64,000 nt of DNA from Coniferiporia sulphurascens (Eukaryota; Basidiomycota; Agaricomycetes; Hymenochaetales; Hymenochaetaceae), in NCBI GenBank assembly GCA_002794785.1, contig NBBA01000021.1, forward strand, positions 310,001 to 374,000, written 5' to 3'. The notes beneath the pieces were generated by a model. The model did not search any database and was not told the origin of the DNA. It worked only from the letters and a program-made list of their open reading frames with translations. Each line of letters starts with the position of its first letter. The stretch's first letter is position 1. This document shows positions 53,947 to 64,000 of the stretch, in pieces. The position numbers were made by a program, and so were the translations under genes.

Positions 53947-55914
53947 GGGGTCTTCCACACTGCGCAACGCGCAGAGAGGGTGTGCGGGCATGAGAGCAGG
54001 AGGTGGGCTTGTGTCTCAGGGATGTGGCAGAATGGACAAAGCAGGTCATGTCCCGGAATGCATCCAAAGTATGTGCCAAAGCTGGCATGACCCAGGAGTG
54101 TCCGGAAAACTTTGCACTTGGTGCGGCGACCGAGTTTGAGGTTCTGCATGAGGGCAGATGGCTTAGTTGAGGGAGTTACAGTTGAGCCCATAGAATGGGC
54201 ATCCGAAGTCCCTTGGAGTTTGCAACAGGCCGAGGCCCAGTTGTTTTTCCAAGTGTTAAGCGCCATCGAGGAGGCAGCCTCCCTAAGGAAGTGAATGGTA
54301 GGTGGGAATGGAGTAATGTCCGGGGGAGGGTGGTCCGCAATGCCTGAGGCGAGGACGTCAGCAAATTCATTGCCTTCCATGTTGGAGTGACCAGGGACCC
54401 AGTGAAGGTGAAAAAACATGTGGGGAAACTGCTTGGTGGCGGCTTTAAGGCACTTCCGAATGAGGAGGGCGACATTAACGCCAGGGGCTGGACAAGGGTC
54501 AGCGAGGAGGGTGAGGGCCACTTCGCAGTCGGTGTAGATCTTGACCTGTGTAACATCAGGGTGGAGGTCGAAAGAGTAAGCCAGAAGCCAAACAGCATCA
54601 GCGATAGCAGCTAGTTCACAGTCCGTAGCATGGACCGATGAGCCTAAAAAGGTTTCGCGGGTGAGGATAGCCTCCCCACGGTAAAACCAGACGCCAGCAG
54701 CACCGCCAGAGAAGGAGGAGGGGGACGTGCCCTTGCGGGAACTGTTGGTATAGATGAGAAGGCGGGAGGGGACCTCTTTCAGCCGGTCAATGAGACCATG
54801 GTGGGACTGAACAAGTGCCTCGTGGGCTTCTGAAGAGTGATCAATTGCGCGGTTGATGCTTACGTGTTGGAGGGCAGGTAAAGCAATCCAAGGCGGGCGA
54901 GTGTAACGGGGAACTCGTTCGCACCCAGGGGGAACCTGGGACACGAAGGAGGTAGTAATGGCGCCTTTGCATGTGGTGCACAGAGGAAGGAGGGAGTGCG
55001 TAGTAGTAAGGTAATGAATGGCCGCACGAGATTTAGTGCGCTCTAGGCGAAGGGGAATAGGCAAAATGGACACCAGGACTTCAGAGGGGCCACGAGGTGA
55101 CGTGTGCCATGATCCAAGGATACGGCGGCACACGGCGGACTGGACTAGAGTCATTTTGTCACATTTGCTTTTTTGGCGTACACCAGTGAACCAAAGGGGG
55201 GACCCCCACAGTAAAACCGGTAGTATGCACCCAATATAGAGACGCTGAAGGTGGAGCGGGTCAAGGCTGCGAAGGGTGTTGCTGAGGAGTTCCAGGGCAT
55301 GGAGGGAAGACATGGCTTTGAAGCATATGCATTGAACATGAACTGTAAACAAGAGTTGCGCGTTGAAGAAAATCCCCAACCAGTGTAAGGGCCTGGAGGG
55401 GACAATTCGAAGGGGGTTGAGACCCTGTCGCGGTAGGTGAATAGGGTGGATAAGGGAGTCCTCACGTAAGGCATGGTGTCAGGTCCAGTGGATGAGCTCA
55501 GATTTGTCGTCATCAAGGGAGAGTCCGAGGGTGTGGCATGCTGTAGAGAATGAGACGTAAGCTTGTTCGAGTTGTGTGACGTTAGTGGTGATAGAGGATG
55601 AAGAAGTGGTAAGGAGGTGGTCGTCCACGCCTACGTGGACGAACACGAGAGGATCGGAGACCTGAAGGGAGGAGAGGAGGCTAGTCACGAAAAGCACAGA
55701 CAGAATAGGTGAGATGGGTGATCCTTGAGGGACCCCCATGTTGGGAATGGGGGTGAGATTGTCGGTGAACCTGTCAAAAGACAGAGCTACCCGACGATCG
55801 GAAACAAAGGAGAGGACCCAGGATACGAGGAGAGGGGGAAACCCTAATTTGGAGAGGACGGCCATCAGTCAAGGGTGTTGTACTGAGGGAAAGAACCCAG
55901 CGACGTCAACATCC
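53947..55914 (-). pseudogene. Truncated LINE ORF2 remnant (RT C terminus and RNase H)
   Basis: RT part: DVAGFFPSVQHP, then LVSWVLSFVSDRRVALSF, MGVPQGSPISPILS and the box VGVDDHLL. RNase H part: LLIYTNSSRKGTSPS, ATDCELAAIADAVW, KIYTDCEVALTLL and FHLHWVPGHSNMEGNEFADV. A C-terminal LCPFCHIPETQAHLLLSCPH zinc motif follows. A TGA interrupts after SVQHP and another after SELIHWT. RNase H reads YTNSS where YTDGS is expected, so the first catalytic Asp is gone. It belongs to a different LINE family from the intact element at 32-39 kb. Confidence 0.88.
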
Positions 55915-56471
55915 TGTTAAGCTCAACGGTTACACGGTGATCGATGTCGGGGCTTCCTGATTGTCGGAACTGATGGTACGGCAACGGGGCTTCCTAGATG
56001 TCATAAGTCGAGGGTGATCATCGATGGGGCTTCCTGATTGGCGATGTGGACGCGGTAGGCTTCTATAGCGAGTCAGGTTACGACGAAGCGACTAATGGCC
56101 AAGTGGCACACAGTAGACTGGTGGTAGCAGATAATGGGCTTGTATGAACAAAGAGCACAAGCTTAGGGCTTGTGCTACTGAAGTTACATGCTTATATGCT
56201 ATTCTATGTGTTTGCTACTGTAGCGACTTGGTTAGGTGTGTTTACCAGACTATGGAAGGTCATGGAAACTCAAGGAAGGCCTTGGTAATACAAGTATGGT
56301 GATCAGTAAGCAAAGCACGTCATGATGGTGCAATAAGGCGTCATCATGGTGTCTTATGGCGTAAGGGGAATAAGGATGAGTAAGGCAGAGAAATGGGGGA
56401 GTTGCGCTGACTGATGATGACGAAGAGGAAGTGAGTCAGCGCATAAGGGAAAGTAAAGGAAAATTGTAACA
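55915..56471 (+). mobile_element. Solo LTR (TGTTA..TAACA family), unmatched flanks
   Basis: 557 bp, same family. Flanks are acatcc on the left and cctgg on the right, so there is no 5-bp target duplication, unlike the four sister copies. It splits the LINE RT right before DVAGFFPSV. Recombination with another copy is one explanation. Confidence 0.85.
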
Positions 56472-56501
56472 CCTGGTAGCCAACGCCCATAATGCCCAGG
56501 G

Positions 56502-57059
56502 TGTTAAGCTCGATGGTTACTGGAGGATCGACGTCGGGGCTTCCTGATTGTCAGAACTGATGGTACGGCAACAGGGCTTCCTAGATGTCGTAAATTGAAA
56601 GGTGATTGTTGGTGGGGCTTCCTGATCGACGATGTGGACGCGATGGGCTTCTATGGCAAGTCGGGTTACAATGAAGCGACTAATGGCCAATTGGCACACA
56701 GTTGACTGGTGGTAGCAGATAATGGGCTTGTATGAACAAAGAGCACAAGCTTAGGGCTTGTGCTACTGAAGTTACATGCTTATATGCTACTCTATGTGTT
56801 TGCTACTGTAGGGTCGTGTATTAATGTGTTTACCTGACTATGGACGGTCATGGAAACCCAAGGAAGGTCTTGGTAATACAATTGAAGGTATCAGTAAGCG
56901 AAGCACGTCATGATGGTGTAACAAGGCGTCATCATGGTGTCTTATGGTGCAAGGCGAATACAGATGAGTAAGGCAGAGAAATGGGGGAGTTGCGCTGACT
57001 GATGATGACGAAGAGGAAGTGCATCAGCGCATGAGGGAAAGTAATGGAAAATTGTAACA
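56502..57059 (+). mobile_element. Solo LTR (TGTTA..TAACA family)
   Basis: 558 bp with target duplication caggg at 56497-56501 and 57060-57064, only 30 bp from the previous copy. It lies in the RT-coding start of the truncated LINE (ELDHALHLTSNS on one side). Confidence 0.9.
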
Positions 57060-57339
57060 CAGGGCCTTGAATTTGAAGTGAGATGTAGAGCGTGATCTAA
57101 TTCCAGTGTTTTCGAGTTCAAGTCCGATGACTCCACTCACTCTCCGAGGCGCATCAAAGTTACGTGAAGTTGCATTCACACAACTCGGCAGAGATACTTA
57201 TGGCCCAGTCATCGGCAATGACGATGTGTGGACGTGTCTCTTCTCCCATCACTTAAATTCAAGTTATTTTTAGGGAATCAAATGGTAGCATGTCCTCGGA
57301 AAATGCATTGTTGTAGAATGACTTACAGTGGCTCCACCG

Positions 57340-57647
57340 CAGTGTTGGGCTATCACGGGGAGATTTTCTCTACCCGTACCCTCAATTTTGAGTATCAACA
57401 GTATGTTTTAGCCAAGTGGGGAATTAAAAAGTCCGGACCTATCTGGACTTAGTGAAATGGAATCAGCTAGTGCTGCATCTAGTCGCTTTAGTTTGTTTTA
57501 ACTATTGTACTGTCTGAAACGTCCCCGTGCATTTATAATCAACACAGGATCTACGTACGTCATTACCGTCGATACTATCATTCTCCCTGTGGTAGAAAAA
57601 TGTAGGTACTACCGATATACCTTTGTATCGGCGGTATACCAACAATG
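57340..57647. mobile_element. hAT-like MITE (right-arm copy)
   Basis: 308 bp, begins cagtgttgggcta and ends ataccaacaatg, the second end being decayed. Flanked by 8-bp repeats ctccaccg (57332-57339) and tcccactg (57648-57655). Homologous to 8604-8928 in reverse. The unoccupied site ctccactg is at 60874-60881. Confidence 0.8.
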
Positions 57648-57655
57648 TCCCACTG

Positions 57656-58776
57656 GCAAGTTTATCGCAAGGGCAACTTGACACTGAGAATGGGGAGAGA
57701 AGACTTTTTCAGGATTTTCTAATGCTGAGGTCAACCCTTTTGACAAATGTTTATTAATATGTGGGTTTCGTACGGATCTTCGCCCATCAATTGATGCCTT
57801 CTATCGGCGATCATGAATGCACCGCTTACAGCGGACCGCTCTCACGCGGTCGCGTTAGAACAAAGATAGTTGGATATGCTCTATTTCCGGTGCAAATCTT
57901 TCTGTGACGTTTCTCGGCCAGCAGATAATCGACCTGACTTCGATCCAGAGAGGAAGGTTCGTATTTGCTGCTTTACGCCCCTAAAAGGTCTTGCAGCCCA
58001 CTCTCGGTGTATTTGGAGTTGTATAATACCCATTGCCGTGATGTCTCTTTTTCTAATGAACCACTACCTGTGATTTGTAAATGTTTTCGGGTTCCAATAC
58101 TGAACTCCACCTAAACTTTAAGGAGCGTCGAAATCACGTGAAATTGTGTTCACTTTGCATGTCCCGAGCTTCGGCTTATACTCAGTTAGCTCCTCCCCCG
58201 GCTTCTGTGGACCTTGTTATTTTTGGGACATCAAGAGGTAGCGTGTGCTCGGTAAGTAGATTATTGTCGAACACACACGGCGGTTTCGTGGTTTTCGAAA
58301 CAGCGACTCAGGCTTCAAGTCCGTTCTCGAAATGCGGAGGGAATACCACTTGTGGTGTTCGTTTATGCAGAGTTCAGCATTGCCGTCAGCGTACAGGTTT
58401 CATGCAGACCTTCAGCCATCACGATACATCCCACTCAGCGAGACCGTAGCTTCTTTCACGCAGCTACATCAAAACGAGACTAGTTGGGTATGTATACTTC
58501 CGGCGAGCGGAATATGTGGCGCTTCTCGTGCCAGTAAAACATTTGATTATTGGAATTTGTACAGAAAGGGTACTGCATTCTCCGACCCAAGCTAAGGATG
58601 AGTTAGCGACTAGATGCTTCGCCGTCCTACACGGCCCGCGGTTTTAGTGTGTCTAACATGGCATTATTCTCAACCTGAGCAAACAAAGCGACAGGATAAA
58701 TAGGACGCAGAAAGCTCCTGTCAGTCCAGCAAACCAAGTCCCCACTCCAGAGCTTGTACTCGATCATCTTTCAGAA
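57656..58776. repeat. 5' flank of glycopeptide copy B, repeated unit
   Basis: Homologous to 7456-8603 (inverted), to parts of 60882-61378 and to 62080-62870. Landmarks are catcaattgatgcctt, catgtcccgagcttcggctta and acaggataaataggacgc. Small frames within are not conserved. Treated as promoter-side repeat. Confidence 0.55.
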
Positions 58777-59733
58777 ATGTTCTCCATCATCCTGTCAATT
58801 GTTGCCCTCACTGTCATCGGTGCCCGCGCCGAGTCGCACACAGTTTCGTTCGTCAACAAGTACGTCGTATACACAGAATATAACGACTGCATCTCCTGAC
58901 TGTCTCCATCGTACAGATGCGGAAAGGGAACCGTAAGTCCTAGCAATTCCCGGACAAGGCTAAACATCACTCATGAGATTTGTCCTTTCAGCCGACGCTC
59001 ATCCAGGGCGCGAATGTCCTGTCTACTGGTTCAACTGTGACCATTAATGGTCCTCTTGTTGCCGCCATAGCGTAGGTCTCAGAGTCCAAGCGGAGTAAAC
59101 GATATTCTCACTTTTTCAATAAACAGTTATCTCCAGACAGGTGAGACTATACTAGTAATCCTACCACGAAGCTCCCTCGGGTCTTATTGAATTTCTTTGC
59201 TAATGCTACTTTGCGTGATTTAAAGGCTCGTGTGGCTTTAACGGCGAGGGCTGCACTCTCATTGAGACGACGCTGCAGAACCCGACTACACCGGGCTCTG
59301 GATCAAGCACTGATATCTCCTTGATCCCTCCGTACGTTACCTTCATCCGTATTTCCTAATGGCACAATACTCACATGATTGTTGCTAGTCACGCATTCTC
59401 GGTGACCAGTGGATTCGGGTAAATCATCCACGGTTACATTTTACTTTTATTAGTTTGTTCATAATCTTTTCAAGATACTACAACGGTTGCGATGGAGCTG
59501 GGGCCGACTGTGCGTATACTTTTCAGATTTACGTGGAGTGATGTTCATGTATTTTATTTCATCACAGGCACCAGCGCCACTTGCCCCACGGCCTTCTTCA
59601 AGCCTGATGACACGGATGTTCAGGTCGCTTGCCAGGTTGACAATGTAAGCTAAACGCTTGGTTTGTTGTAACGAAATGGCCTCTCACGACATACGTTGCT
59701 CAGGTCGATCTTAGCATCACATTCTGCGATTAG
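58777..59733 (+). CDS. Small secreted Cys-rich 'glycopeptide' family protein (copy B)
   Basis: ATG 58777-58779, TAG 59731-59733. Seven introns of about 45-60 bp can be placed: after NK (gtacgt), after GKGT (gtaagt), after AAIA (gtaggt), after YLQTG (gtgaga), after ISLIPP (gtacgt), after SGFG (gtaaat), and within DC (gtgcgt), plus one before the last exon VDLSITFCD (gtaagc). The product is about 140 residues: signal peptide MFSIILSIVALTVIGARA, PTLIQGANVLSTGSTV, SCGFNGEGCTLIETTLQN, YYNGCDGAGADCTSATCP and TDVQVACQVDN. Roughly ten Cys are conserved between copies. The tiny, numerous exons are unusual for such a short protein. Secreted; function unknown. Confidence 0.78.
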
Positions 59734-61378
59734 ACTACTTTGCAGACAAACTTCGGGCTAATTATATTAACCCCGTAATTATTGCTTTCTCTACATTTCT
59801 TCGGGCAGTCCTGGATAGATTTGTTTAGTCATGCGTTCAATTCCATGTTTTGTGCTGTTTTACGGATTGTATGCTGTCTCGACCAGGTCTCAAGAACAAG
59901 CGAGATTACAATTATTGTGACTATCGCGAATGAGGGAAAGTGGGGGAACTCGTAGTGCATGGATCGTCTGAGAGGGCCGTCCGCCCTCCTTCCATACTTT
60001 GTATTCATCTTCAATGATCGCCGCATTGGCTGCCGTAACCCTGTACTACGTGAAATCGACGTGGTGCCATAACTTGAGCCTCTGTAGAATGTCTATGATG
60101 TTGGTTTCCCAAGACGCGCCGTTTTCTTCTCCCTTGTGGGGTTCGATATGTGGTATCTTTCCGGACATCTTCTAAAGCTTGTGATTGTGATTCTGTCATT
60201 TCGTGAGAGAGAGTAGAGTTCAAAACAGATGCCTAGCGGTTGTGCTTAGAACCAAGGCTCATAACCTGTAGAAATATTGTAATGTAGATAGAATTGGATG
60301 GAGAAGCGCTCCGATTATAGCTATTGTAGTTTGCAAAGGACAAAGGCACCGCATGTATAACATGCGGTCGGCTGAACTTGTTGAAGTTCGAGCTCGATGC
60401 CGAGACGGTGTCGGAGTTCGAATTATTTTTCATAGAATTTTTCCTGTTGTACGCGTGCTCGATTTCCCTCGCGCGATTATTTACTGGTTAAACGATATGC
60501 CTGGATACGGAGTGCATTCGCTTGCGCCGCGAATTGCCGAAATCCAACAGAACTACACAGTACTTGTGAATTTCAGGCATTTATCAGCTTCCGGCCAGTG
60601 TTTTCGAGTTCCGATCTTGGATTCCGCCCACTCTCCAAGAGGCGCGTCGAAGTCACGTGAAGTTGCATTCACACCGTGACAGTTCGGCATTGGAGGCACT
60701 TACATATTTGGTACGTGTCCCTAGTCCGAGCTTCGGCTTATGCCCAGTCATTGGAATGGCGATGTACAGGCACTTTAGATATCCTCCCTATCGCTTAACT
60801 TCAAGTTATTTTGGGGATATCAAGGGACAGCATGTGCTCGGCAAATGGATTGTTGTAGAATGACTGACAGTGGCTCCACTGGCAAGTTTATCGCGGCGGC
60901 AACTTGGAGATATCAGGGTTCGTCCGAGAATGCGGAAGGAAAACTTTTAGTGAGATTTTATGCAGATCATCGTTCGACTATTTATTAATTTATGAGTTTC
61001 GTCCGGATCGTCGGCAATCAATTGATGCCTCCGCCCGGCGATCATGAGCGCACCGCCCACAGCGAGCCGTTGATCTGCTTCTCACGCGGCCATGTCAGAA
61101 CGAAGATAGTTGAGTATGCTTTACTTCCGGTGCAAAAAATAATGTGGTATTTCTTAAGTCATCAAAAGGTCAACTATCCAGAGAGGAAGTGTTGTCTTTG
61201 TTGATTCACGCCATGAACCGTGACGAATCTATACTCCACTGTCCCCTTGCAAGGTTCGCGGTGTGTTCGACACACTTTGAATAAACCAGGCAACAGGATA
61301 AATAGGACGCATTGAGTTCCTGAAATAAAGGAACTGCTCACTGCCGATCCTATAGCCGACCTTCCGAGTCCCTCGGAA
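59734..61378. repeat. Downstream flank of copy B and repeated upstream flank of copy C
   Basis: The first ~600 bp mirror 5905-6499 of the left arm. From about 60530 the sequence repeats the unit upstream of the glycopeptide genes, this time without the truncated LINE and the hAT-like MITE, so both empty target sites are preserved. No gene seen. Confidence 0.6.
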
Positions 61379-62079
61379 ATGCTCTCCATTATCCTGTCAA
61401 CTGTTATTCTCGCTGTCGCCGGTGCCCGCGCTGAATCACACACGGTCTCATTCACCAACAAGTAAGTCTTATGGTCAATATTGATTCATGTCCTCTGATT
61501 GTCTCTGTCACGCAGCTGCAGGTACGGCTCTGTAAGTCTCAACAATGCGTAGACAAAGCCCAACACCACGAGTGATCCTTGCCCTGCCAGCCGACGCTTA
61601 TCCAGGGCGGCAATATTCTGTCTACAGGTGATGCGGTGACTGTTAACGGACCCCTTACTGCTGCCATCGCGTGAGTGTTGAGTTCCAAGCAAAGTAAATG
61701 ATACTCTCACCTATTTGAATGCACAGCTATCTTCAGACATTGAGGGCTGAAGCTCTGTCACAAGGTTTCCTTGACTGCTAATATTACTTTTGCGTGAATT
61801 TGAAGGCTCATGCGGTCTCAACGGCGAGAACTGCACTGTCATCGAGACGACACTGCGGGTCCCGATTGCCATAAGCGATGGATCAAGCTCTGACATCTCC
61901 GTGGTCCCTCCGTATGTTACTCATATGTAAACTATCGGGATTTCCTATCGACGCAACACTGACTTGATTGGATCCAGTCATGCGTTTTCTGTCCCCAGTG
62001 GATTTGGGTAAACTCCCGCATAATTGTTACATTTTTGAGTATGTGTTCATCACCTTCTTAAGCTACTACAATGGCTACC
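61379..62079 (+). pseudogene. Secreted 'glycopeptide' family copy C, truncated
   Basis: Starts well: MLSIILSTVILAVAGARA, then ESHTVSFTNK, PTLIQGGNILSTGDAVTVNG, CGLNGENCTVIETTLR and HAFSVPSGFG. The donor after YLQT is destroyed (cagacattgagg instead of cagacaggtgag). The gene stops being homologous after YYNGY at about 62079, where it jumps into the upstream repeat of the next unit (ccgtgatgtctct). The last two exons, with the final four Cys, are missing. Confidence 0.8.
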
Positions 62080-62870
62080 GTGATGTCTCTTTTCCTGATG
62101 AACATGCACTACTACCTGTGATTCATGATTGTTTTCGAGTTCCGATATTAGACTCCGCTTAATCTTAGAAGCGCGTCGAAATATTAATCACGTGAAGTTG
62201 TGTTGCATGTCCCGAGCTTCGGCTTATGCCCAGTCACTTGGAATGACGACAGCTCTTCCCCCCATCACCCGACCTTCAAGTTATTTTTTCGATATCAAGG
62301 GCAGCATGCGCTCGGTAAATATATATATTTTAAATAGATTGTTGTCGAATAAGGGGTCATCTCGCAGCGGTTTCGTGGTTTTCGAAACGGCAAAACTTCA
62401 AGTCCGTCCGCGAAATGCGGAGGGGGGGGCAGACTTGTGGAGATATTTTATGCGGAGTCCAGCATTGCCAACAGCGTACAGGTTTAGAGCGGATGCTCGG
62501 CCATCATGATGCATCCCGCTCAGCGAGCCGATGGCTTCTTTCTTGCGGCTATGTTAAAACGAGCCTAATTGGGTATGTTTTACTTTCGGCGAACAGATTA
62601 TGTGGCGCTTCTCATGCCAGCAAAACATTTGATCCAACTGTACAGAGATAGGACTGCATTTTCCGACCCACGCTAAGGATGAGTTAGCGGCTTGATGCTT
62701 CGCTGTCCTACACGACCCGCAGTTCTACTGTGTTTGACATGGCATTATTCTCAACCCTGAACAAACAAAGCGACAGGATAAATAGGACGCACAGAGCTCC
62801 TGCCAATGCAGCAAACCAAGTCCCCACTTCAGCGCCTTGTACTCGATCTTCTTTGAAATATCTTTCAAAA
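62080..62870. repeat. 5' flank of glycopeptide copy D, repeated unit
   Basis: Joined directly to truncated copy C by a junction at ccgtgatg. It repeats the copy B flank, including acaggataaataggacgcaca at about 62772-62792, roughly 85 bp before the start codon. No gene in it. Confidence 0.55.
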
Positions 62871-63825
62871 ATGTTCTCCCTCATCCTGTCAACTGTTGCT
62901 CTCGCTGTCATCGGTGCCCGCGCCGAGTCGCACACAGTTTCGTTCGTCAACAAGTACGTCGTATACACAGAATATAACGACCGTATCTTCTGACTGTCTC
63001 TATCACACAGCTGTGGATCGGGCACCGTAAGCCCAAGTGATGCCTGGACAAAGATAAACATCACTCATGAGATTTGTCCTTTCAGCCGACGCTCATCCAG
63101 AACGGGAATGTCCTGTCTTCCGGTTCAGCTGTGACCATTAACGGTCCCCTTACTGCCGCCATAGCGTAAGTCTCAGAGTCCAAGCGAAGTAAATGTTATT
63201 CTCACTTTTTCAATAAATAGCTACCTCCAGACAGGTGAGACCCATAGTCCTACCACAAAGCTCCCTCAGGTCTTATCGAATTTCTTTGCTAATTCCACTT
63301 CTTCGTGATTTAAAGGCTCGTGTGGCTTCAACGGTGAGGGCTGCACTCTCATTGAGACGACGCTGCAGAACCCGACTACTGCGGGCTCTGGGTCGAGCTC
63401 TGACATCTCCTTGATCTCTCCGTATGTTACTTCATCCGTATTTTCTATTAACGTAATACTCACATGATTGTTGCTAGTCACGCATTCTCGGTGACCAGTG
63501 GATTTGGGTAAATCATCCACGGTTTATTATAACTTTAATCGTTTGTTCATAATTTTTTCAAGCTACTACAACGGCTGCGATGGAGCTGGCGCCGACTGTG
63601 CGTATACTTATCAGCTTTTACTTGGAGCGATGCTGATGTATTTTATTTCACCACAGGCACCAGTGCCGACTGCAGCACGGCCTTCCACAGCTCTGGTGAC
63701 ACACAGGTTCAGGTCGCTTGCCAGACCGACGATGTAAGCTTAACATTCGGCTCTTCTTTGCAACGAAATGGCCGCTCACGACATATGTTGTACAGGTCAA
63801 CCTTAGCATCACATTCTGCGATTAG
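62871..63825 (+). CDS. Small secreted Cys-rich 'glycopeptide' family protein (copy D)
   Basis: ATG 62871-62873 and TAG 63823-63825, with all splice borders as in copy B. Signal peptide MFSLILSTVALAVIGARA. Mature part: ESHTVSFVNNCGSGTPTL, QNGNVLSSGSAVTINGPLTA, SCGFNGEGCTLIETTLQN, ISLISP, HAFSVTSGFG, YYNGCDGAGADC, TSADCSTAFHSSGDTQVQV and VNLSITFCD. It differs from copies A and B mainly in the Cys-poor loops (AFHSSGDTQ against AFFKPDDTD), so the copies have diverged in sequence while keeping all Cys. Confidence 0.78.
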
Positions 63826-64000
63826 ATTATTTAGCAAACGAACTTCGGGCTAATAATATCAACCCCGTAATTCTCGCCTTCTCTCAATTTCTTCGGATAG
63901 TCCTGGATATATTTGTTTAGTCGTACAGTCGAACCTCCCATAACGGATAAAATCTAAAAATTTATGCTGAATTATCCCAATATCTTTCGGGCAGTAAATG
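63826..64000. other. 3' flank of copy D, cut by the window edge
   Basis: Still homologous to the flanks after copies A and B (ttcgggctaataatatcaac) up to about 63920, then different. The repeat array may continue beyond the window. Confidence 0.4.

Larger units (their letters stand above)
53026..57104 (-). mobile_element. 5'-truncated LINE, inactive, with three solo LTRs inside
   Basis: Minus-strand non-LTR element flanked by a 14-bp target duplication agtgttttcgagtt at 53012-53025 and 57105-57118. The 3' end carries an A-rich tail AAAAAAATAAAATAAA next to the left duplication. The 5' end starts inside the RT domain. Without the three LTRs about 2.4 kb of LINE remain. The uninterrupted target is seen in the tandem unit at 60597-60610, which has the same 14 bases once. 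Confidence 0.88.
51111..60330. repeat. Inverted segmental duplication, right arm
   Basis: Reverse-orientation partner of 5905-11071, with matching order of repeats, MITE and glycopeptide gene. It is interrupted at 53026-57104 by a retroelement insertion absent from the left arm. The inner end is at gggctggcac near 51111, where similarity to the left arm stops abruptly. Confidence 0.9.

Noticed and set aside
60245..60265. caaggctcataacct shared by the end of the inverted duplication and the Copia primer-site region
   Set aside because: Only 15 bases match and no LTR or coding remnant is next to it. Could be chance or shared tRNA-Met complementarity.

Overview
This window is nuclear DNA of a filamentous basidiomycete, most likely an agaricomycete. 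The genes carry many short introns of about 50-70 bp with GT..AG borders. The conserved proteins (dynactin p62, TAF6, deoxyhypusine hydroxylase, Mrt4, Snf8) are eukaryotic, the mobile elements are typical fungal LINE, Copia, solo-LTR and hAT-like types, and two families (AsaB-like oxygenases and small secreted 'glycopeptide' proteins) are typically expanded in mushrooms and polypores. The exact species cannot be named from the sequence.

Layout. 0.3-4.1 kb: divergent DCTN4 (-) and TAF6 (+). 4.7-5.6 kb: decayed AsaB-like gene. 5.9-11.1 kb: first arm of a large inverted duplication, with one secreted-glycopeptide gene, a hAT-like MITE, a minisatellite and a long polypurine tract. 12.6-14.9 kb: divergent DOHH (-) and MRT4 (+). 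15.2 kb: tRNA-Gly(GCC). 15.6-18.1 kb: P-loop ATPase gene. 18.2-26.2 kb: a dead Copia retrotransposon with two foreign solo LTRs and a palindromic MITE inside it. 27.1-28.1 kb: intact AsaB-like gene. 28.5-31.5 kb: coiled-coil nuclear-type protein and a GNAT acetyltransferase. 32.4-39.1 kb: a full-length, apparently intact LINE ending about 120 bp before SNF8 (39.2-39.9 kb). 41.0-43.1 kb: membrane-anchored aspartic protease. 44.4-51.1 kb: three tandem blocks, each with an intact AsaB-like gene. 51.1-60.3 kb: second arm of the inverted duplication, enlarged by a 5'-truncated LINE that itself carries three solo LTRs. 57-64 kb: tandem array of glycopeptide genes (two intact, one truncated), running off the right edge.

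How it fits together. Housekeeping genes (dynein motor, transcription, eIF5A hypusination, ribosome assembly, ESCRT-II) sit singly or as tight divergent pairs. Between them lies a fast-evolving compartment with five copies of a putative 2-oxoglutarate-type oxygenase and four copies of a small secreted Cys-rich protein, multiplied by tandem and inverted duplication. Insertions allow a relative order of events: the hAT-like MITE predates the inverted duplication, while the truncated LINE and its solo LTRs came later. Old elements show decay at CpG sites (Arg codons turned into TGA, catalytic Asp turned into Asn). The full-length LINE shows no such decay and looks young. I found no CRISPR array, prokaryote-type operon or clear biosynthetic gene cluster.
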